28,443 nucleotides of DNA from SZUA-287 sp036397975 (lineage in GTDB: Bacteria; Bacteroidota; Ignavibacteria; UBA10030; UBA6906): contig DASWHW010000157.1 in the NCBI GenBank assembly GCA_036397975.1, forward strand, positions 1 through 28,443. Reading direction: 5' to 3'. How positions within the stretch are numbered: position 1 is the stretch's first letter; every line of letters starts with the position of its first letter. The notes under the pieces are model-generated. The model had not been told where the DNA came from. It saw nothing but the letters and a program-made list of their open reading frames with translations, and did no database searches. This document shows, one piece after another, positions 25,628-28,443 of the stretch. A program made the position numbers and the translations under genes.

Positions 25628-25665
25628 AAAAAGGCGAGGCCGAGGATGGTCTCGCCTTTTTTTTT
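25628..25665 (+). terminator. Rho-independent terminator of the lacI-amylase-T9SS operon
   Basis: A 14-bp stem (25628-25641 with 25648-25661, one G-U pair) carries loop GAGGAT and runs into nine T residues. It ends the plus-strand operon. The A-run on its 5' side gives a U-tail on the minus strand too, so it may also end the convergent SGNH-TPR gene. Confidence 0.88.
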
Positions 25666-25683
25666 GCCGTCAGATGCGGATGT

Positions 25684-27666
25684 TTAGCGAGGCAATTGCT
25701 TCAGGAGTTGCTGCGCATCGGCATTGTTTGGGTCAATCGCAATCGCGCGTTCGAGATTCTGTCGCGCAAGCAGAAGATCATTTTGTTTCGCATAGGCAAC
25801 GCCAAGCAAATAGCGGGCAGAGGAAGCTGCTGCAATGGGGAGCTTGTAGCTTGTTTTTTGTTCTGATACAAAGGCTGCTTCAATTTGTTCTGAGGCTGCC
25901 TTGGCGTTTTCCTCCTCAAGAAGGATAATCGCAAGCTTCATCCGTGCGTAGGGATTGTCCTCCGTCTTGAAGCACCGGGTATACGCAGTCTTTGCTTCCT
26001 CGTTTTTCATTTCTGCCCGATAGTAATCGGCAATTCTTAGGACTGGTTGATAACTGAAGGGAAGGACCTTCGCAACGGCTTCGCATTCCCGTCGGGCTTT
26101 CTCGTATACGCTATTCTTGGCAAAATAATCTGCGGCACGATATCGAGCATCAGACCAAGCAATTGTGCCTTGCGCATATGAGAAGACGATGCGCTCGAGA
26201 TCGTTTGCGGGTCTGAACGAGGAGGTGGAATTCTCAGTCGTGAATGGCCAGCGATGTTTCAGGAGATCCAATTTGATCGCTCCCAGCAAGCTATCGAATT
26301 CTGTCACAGCAGAGACCTTCCACACTTCATCATCCGGCACGTCTGGCCTCTTCCCCCAATCTGAAACAAGCAAGCTCTGTCTGCGGATTGTCTGTGAAAA
26401 CGTTTTTGCCATCAGGAAATATCCGCTGATGTTCGGATGAAGATGTTCAAGAATTAACTCGTTACCGATAATGCCGTGCGGTGAGTTTGTCGAAAACACA
26501 GAATCGACCGATGAAAGAGAAACTCCATTTCGTTCACTCACGCTTGCCAACAGCTGTTGAAAATCCTCCGTTGCCCGAAACCTGAGAGCGTCAAGGTCCT
26601 TGGCTCTCGTCAGTGTTGTGCGTGCGGCATCGTATTGACCAACATCGTAGAACGTCTTTCCCAGCTTGAAAAATGCTGTCGCATTCAGCGTATCGATTAT
26701 CGTTGACTGCAGGAACGCGGCAACTGCTTCTGACATCTTATCCACCGCGGAAAGACTATCCCCAAGGTGAAGTGATTGTTCCCAAGCCCCCTGTGACGTC
26801 GATGAAGTTGCCGTGTCGAAAACGCTTTGAAATGGTTCCTGCGTCAGAACATTGCTCACCAGGGCACTGAATATAACCGGGACGCCCGCGGACCGTGCCC
26901 GGGAGATAATTGATTCCAGGTTCTCTTCATAAATCTGGCGCGTCCTTCGGTACATTTCGGAATTGAATGGTATTCCTCTCTGCCCGACCATTTGGCCCAT
27001 CAAGGTACCATCTTTCTGTTCAGTGCTCGAATGAAAGACAGAAGCATACAGATTTCTCAAGGCCAGGAAGACCTTCGTTCGAAGGAGCCCGATGGTCAAC
27101 CGTGTCATCCAGACGGGACCTGCAACCGCTACCTGCGATCCCACTCCATACGCGCCGTAGAATTCATTGTGCCCAACGTACACGACGAAGAGATCGGGTT
27201 CGTATGCGAGCAACTCACGCATGAAATCATCAACCACGAAAGTCCCAACCGCGGATAAGCCAGCATTGATGACTTCAACTTTATACTCTGGGAGAAGCAG
27301 TGTAAGCCGATCGCGCAAGAATCCGGGTGCTGTTGCGTTGAAATCATACGGAAACCCCGCCATCGTGGATTCACCAAGGCAAAAGATTCTCTTTGTCTTT
27401 GGTGATTTCTTCACTTCAAAAAGATCTTCCGATGGTTCCGGGACTATCGTGTTGGATTGCGCGAAGTACTTCTTAGCGACGTATCTGTTGATGGCGTTAA
27501 AATGCTTTCCTCCAATCGTCTTGTGGATCACCAGATCCTGGTCTCCAGCGTAATTGGTGAGCCGCAGGATGATCTCAGCACTCACGAAGATGAGCAACGG
27601 GATAAGTGCCGTAATTACTCCGAATGCATATCGACGCATCGAAGAAGGAGACGAAGTTTTGGTCAT
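25684..27666 (-). CDS. Membrane-anchored SGNH hydrolase-like protein with TPR repeats
   Basis: The 660-residue product has a single membrane segment at about 14-36 after a short basic N-terminus. An SGNH/GDSL-type domain follows: block I FCLGEST with S100, block II INAGLSAVG (133-141), block III VGHNEFYG with N167, and a block V-like EHLHPN with H410. All expected catalytic positions are present, so esterase or acyl-transfer activity on an envelope glycan or lipid is possible. TPR-like helices are inserted at about 330-360, before block V, and form the C-terminal 485-655 (YLLGVAYAKQNDLLLARQNL). I see no ribosome site before the ATG, and the predicted leader is only about 17 nt. The substrate is unknown. 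It is convergent with the glucan operon and probably unrelated to it. Confidence 0.88.
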   Translation of the reverse strand: MTKTSSPSSMRRYAFGVITALIPLLIFVSAEIILRLTNYAGDQDLVIHKTIGGKHFNAINRYVAKKYFAQSNTIVPEPSEDLFEVKKSPKTKRIFCLGESTMAGFPYDFNATAPGFLRDRLTLLLPEYKVEVINAGLSAVGTFVVDDFMRELLAYEPDLFVVYVGHNEFYGAYGVGSQVAVAGPVWMTRLTIGLLRTKVFLALRNLYASVFHSSTEQKDGTLMGQMVGQRGIPFNSEMYRRTRQIYEENLESIISRARSAGVPVIFSALVSNVLTQEPFQSVFDTATSSTSQGAWEQSLHLGDSLSAVDKMSEAVAAFLQSTIIDTLNATAFFKLGKTFYDVGQYDAARTTLTRAKDLDALRFRATEDFQQLLASVSERNGVSLSSVDSVFSTNSPHGIIGNELILEHLHPNISGYFLMAKTFSQTIRRQSLLVSDWGKRPDVPDDEVWKVSAVTEFDSLLGAIKLDLLKHRWPFTTENSTSSFRPANDLERIVFSYAQGTIAWSDARYRAADYFAKNSVYEKARRECEAVAKVLPFSYQPVLRIADYYRAEMKNEEAKTAYTRCFKTEDNPYARMKLAIILLEEENAKAASEQIEAAFVSEQKTSYKLPIAAASSARYLLGVAYAKQNDLLLARQNLERAIAIDPNNADAQQLLKQLPR

Positions 27667-27689
27667 GAGTTCTTGATTTGAGGTGCGTT

Positions 27690-27718
27690 AATATATGCCC
27701 CTTGAGTGTCAATCTCAA
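27690..27718 (-). promoter_or_regulatory. Predicted promoter of the SGNH-TPR gene
   Basis: On the minus strand TTGAGA (27713-27718) is followed by a 17-nt spacer and TATATT (27690-27695). The -35 and spacing match the promoter proposed for the TPR operon at 2591-2619. Confidence 0.5.
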
Positions 27719-27722
27719 ATGT

Positions 27723-27750
27723 CCTTACCACAGACATGGTAGGGATTTTT
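27723..27750 (+). terminator. Terminator-like hairpin without an upstream gene
   Basis: An 8-bp stem (27723-27730 with 27737-27744, one T-G pair) with loop CAGACA is followed by ATTTTTATTT. It points along the plus strand, but no plus-strand gene precedes it in the window after the operon that ends at 25665. It could end an antisense or small RNA, or be chance. Confidence 0.3.
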
Positions 27751-28062
27751 ATTTATCCGTGAGATTCTCGAAGGAAAGTTGTATCAAGGACAGCGAGGTT
27801 AGTCAAATTGCATGTCTCTGTTTTTTCCTATAGCTTTTCGTAGGCCACTCTGGTCACACACGAAGCAATTAGGTCCGTTCTCGCTAGGAAACCTCAACGA
27901 GTTATTTGTCTCAACCGCTTGTTTGCGGGGAATGACCAACTGAAAACTAATACCGTGCTACAAATGAAAGATGTGGGCGTGGAGTTTAGAACAATCTGAA
28001 GTTGAGATCATTCTGTTGACGACACAAAATGGTCGGCGCCGGTGACCATACAGAAAACAGAA

Positions 28063-28090
28063 ACGGCCCCGGGATTTCTCCCGGAGCCGT
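28063..28090 (-). terminator. GC-rich hairpin, possible minus-strand terminator
   Basis: A 12-bp stem with one mismatch (28063-28074 with 28079-28090) and a TTTC loop. On the minus strand it is followed by TTCTGTTTTCTG, a broken U-tract. No gene is seen just upstream on that strand, so a transcript would have to come from beyond the right edge. Confidence 0.35.
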
Positions 28091-28143
28091 CGGACCGGTC
28101 CCGCCAAAGGTTGGGGACAGTGGCAGGGCGATGCAGCATTGGC

Positions 28144-28205
28144 CACCACCCCCCTGCCCCCTCCTCGCGGAGGAGGGGAGGTGTCAAATCGCGGGAAAGG
28201 AAAAC
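28144..28205. repeat. Hairpin-forming intergenic repeat, copy 1
   Basis: This copy contains a perfect 9-bp stem, CCCCTCCTC and GAGGAGGGG, around a GCG loop (28158-28178), followed by AGGTGT and GGGAAAGGAAAAC. The same order recurs at 28331-28385. It resembles REP/BIME-type extragenic palindromes. Confidence 0.6.
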
Positions 28206-28211
28206 CAGGTT

Positions 28212-28290
28212 CCACCACCACACACAATTTCTCTTCCCTTCTTCTTAAGGGGAGAATACAAGAGGGGTCTATGACAGCGTGTGGTGGTGG
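28212..28290. repeat. Long inverted repeat enclosing a smaller hairpin
   Basis: CCACCACCACAC (28212-28223) is perfectly complementary to GTGTGGTGGTGG (28279-28290). The enclosed 55 bp contain CTCTT/AAGAG and CCCTT/AAGGG arms, so the whole can fold into a branched stem. It lies between the two hairpin repeat copies. Confidence 0.55.
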
Positions 28291-28330
28291 GACAGTGGCG
28301 GACGGGAGGTGTCGACGAGCCATGTGAAAC

Positions 28331-28385
28331 CACCACCCCTCTCTCGCGGAGGAGGGGAGGTGTTAGAGCGCGGAAAGGAAAACGA
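28331..28385. repeat. Hairpin-forming intergenic repeat, copy 2
   Basis: It shares CGCGGAGGAGGGGAGGTGT and GCGGNAAAGGAAAAC-like sequence with copy 1, but the left arm CCCCTCTCTC is imperfect. Copies of ATGTGAAACCAC flank it at 28322-28333 and 28392-28403 as direct repeats. Confidence 0.55.
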
Positions 28386-28443
28386 CGACCGATGTGAAAC
28401 CACTCTCCCAGTGTTGAGCGCATGATTGGAATAGAAATGGGAA

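Larger units (their letters stand above)
27667..28443. other. Gene-poor region with promoter, hairpins and GC-rich repeats
   Basis: These 777 bp hold the minus-strand promoter at 27690-27718, a terminator-like hairpin at 27723-27750, about 310 bp (27751-28062) in which I see nothing, a GC-rich hairpin at 28063-28090, and the repeat cluster 28144-28405. The open frames that cross the repeats have low-complexity, Pro/Arg-rich translations on both strands and are not credible genes. Confidence 0.7.

Noticed and set aside
27958..28323. 121-residue minus-strand open frame and overlapping plus-strand frames
   Set aside because: They are built from the GC-rich hairpin repeats; their translations are Pro/Arg/Gly-rich and unlike neighbouring proteins.
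28144..28405. CRISPR array
   Set aside because: There are only two imperfect copies, the spacing is irregular and internal inverted repeats fill the gap; no cas gene is present.
1..28443. Insertion sequences, integrases, phage genes, tRNA or rRNA genes
   Set aside because: No transposase, integrase or structural-RNA signature was seen on either strand; the window reads as stable chromosome.

Overview
The window looks like a chromosomal segment of a Bacteroidota/Chlorobi-group bacterium, most likely Ignavibacteria or a close relative (Kryptonia- or Kapabacteria-like). The evidence is a textbook C-terminal type IX secretion (T9SS) sorting domain with the NYPNPFNP motif, a second long protein with a VVPNPY-type C-terminus, a PorV-like barrel, a SusC/SusD pair, and strong Shine-Dalgarno sites before most genes. 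The taxonomic placement is inference from protein style; no rRNA or tRNA is present.

Layout. (1) 1-2619, minus strand: an apparent operon with a sigma70-like promoter, a possible 35-codon small ORF, a 634-residue protein alternating TPR-like units with charged coiled coil, and a shorter paralogue running off the left edge. (2) 2666-5333, minus strand: an exported M28 metallopeptidase followed 7 bp later by a fold-type I aminotransferase whose usual PLP-contacting residues are partly replaced. (3) 5334-9995, plus strand: a 369-bp divergent intergenic region with a good promoter and a leader of about 225 nt, then a SusC-like TonB-dependent transporter and a SusD-like lipoprotein, ended by a palindromic terminator that can serve both strands. 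(4) 10013-11116, minus strand: a MalK/UgpC-type sugar-ABC ATPase without its permease or binding protein in the window. (5) 11337-25665, plus strand: a roughly 14-kb colinear block. It starts with a LacI-family regulator behind a promoter overlapped by a perfect 14-bp palindromic operator. It continues with a signal-peptide-bearing GH13 alpha-amylase-type enzyme, a double-parvulin lipoprotein, a TonB-dependent receptor without a SusD partner, a 1223-residue secreted protein with EF-hand-loop-like repeats and an FnIII-like domain, a PorV-like outer-membrane barrel, and a T9SS substrate with tandem starch-binding-like modules. A strong terminator closes it. (6) 25684-27718, minus strand: a membrane-anchored SGNH hydrolase-like/TPR protein. 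(7) 27719-28443: no credible gene; the last 300 bp hold hairpin-forming, partly repeated GC-rich elements.

How the genes may work together (inference): regions 3-5 look like an alpha-glucan (starch/maltodextrin) acquisition system. A surface glucan-binding protein exported by T9SS captures polymer, a GH13 enzyme cleaves it, one or two TonB-dependent receptors move oligosaccharides across the outer membrane, and a MalK-type ATPase may energise inner-membrane uptake. The LacI regulator is the first gene of the block and probably represses its own operon. The unusual part is the second module: a SusD-less TonB receptor linked to a giant Ca-binding-like secreted protein, a PorV-like barrel and a T9SS cargo under one sugar-type repressor.
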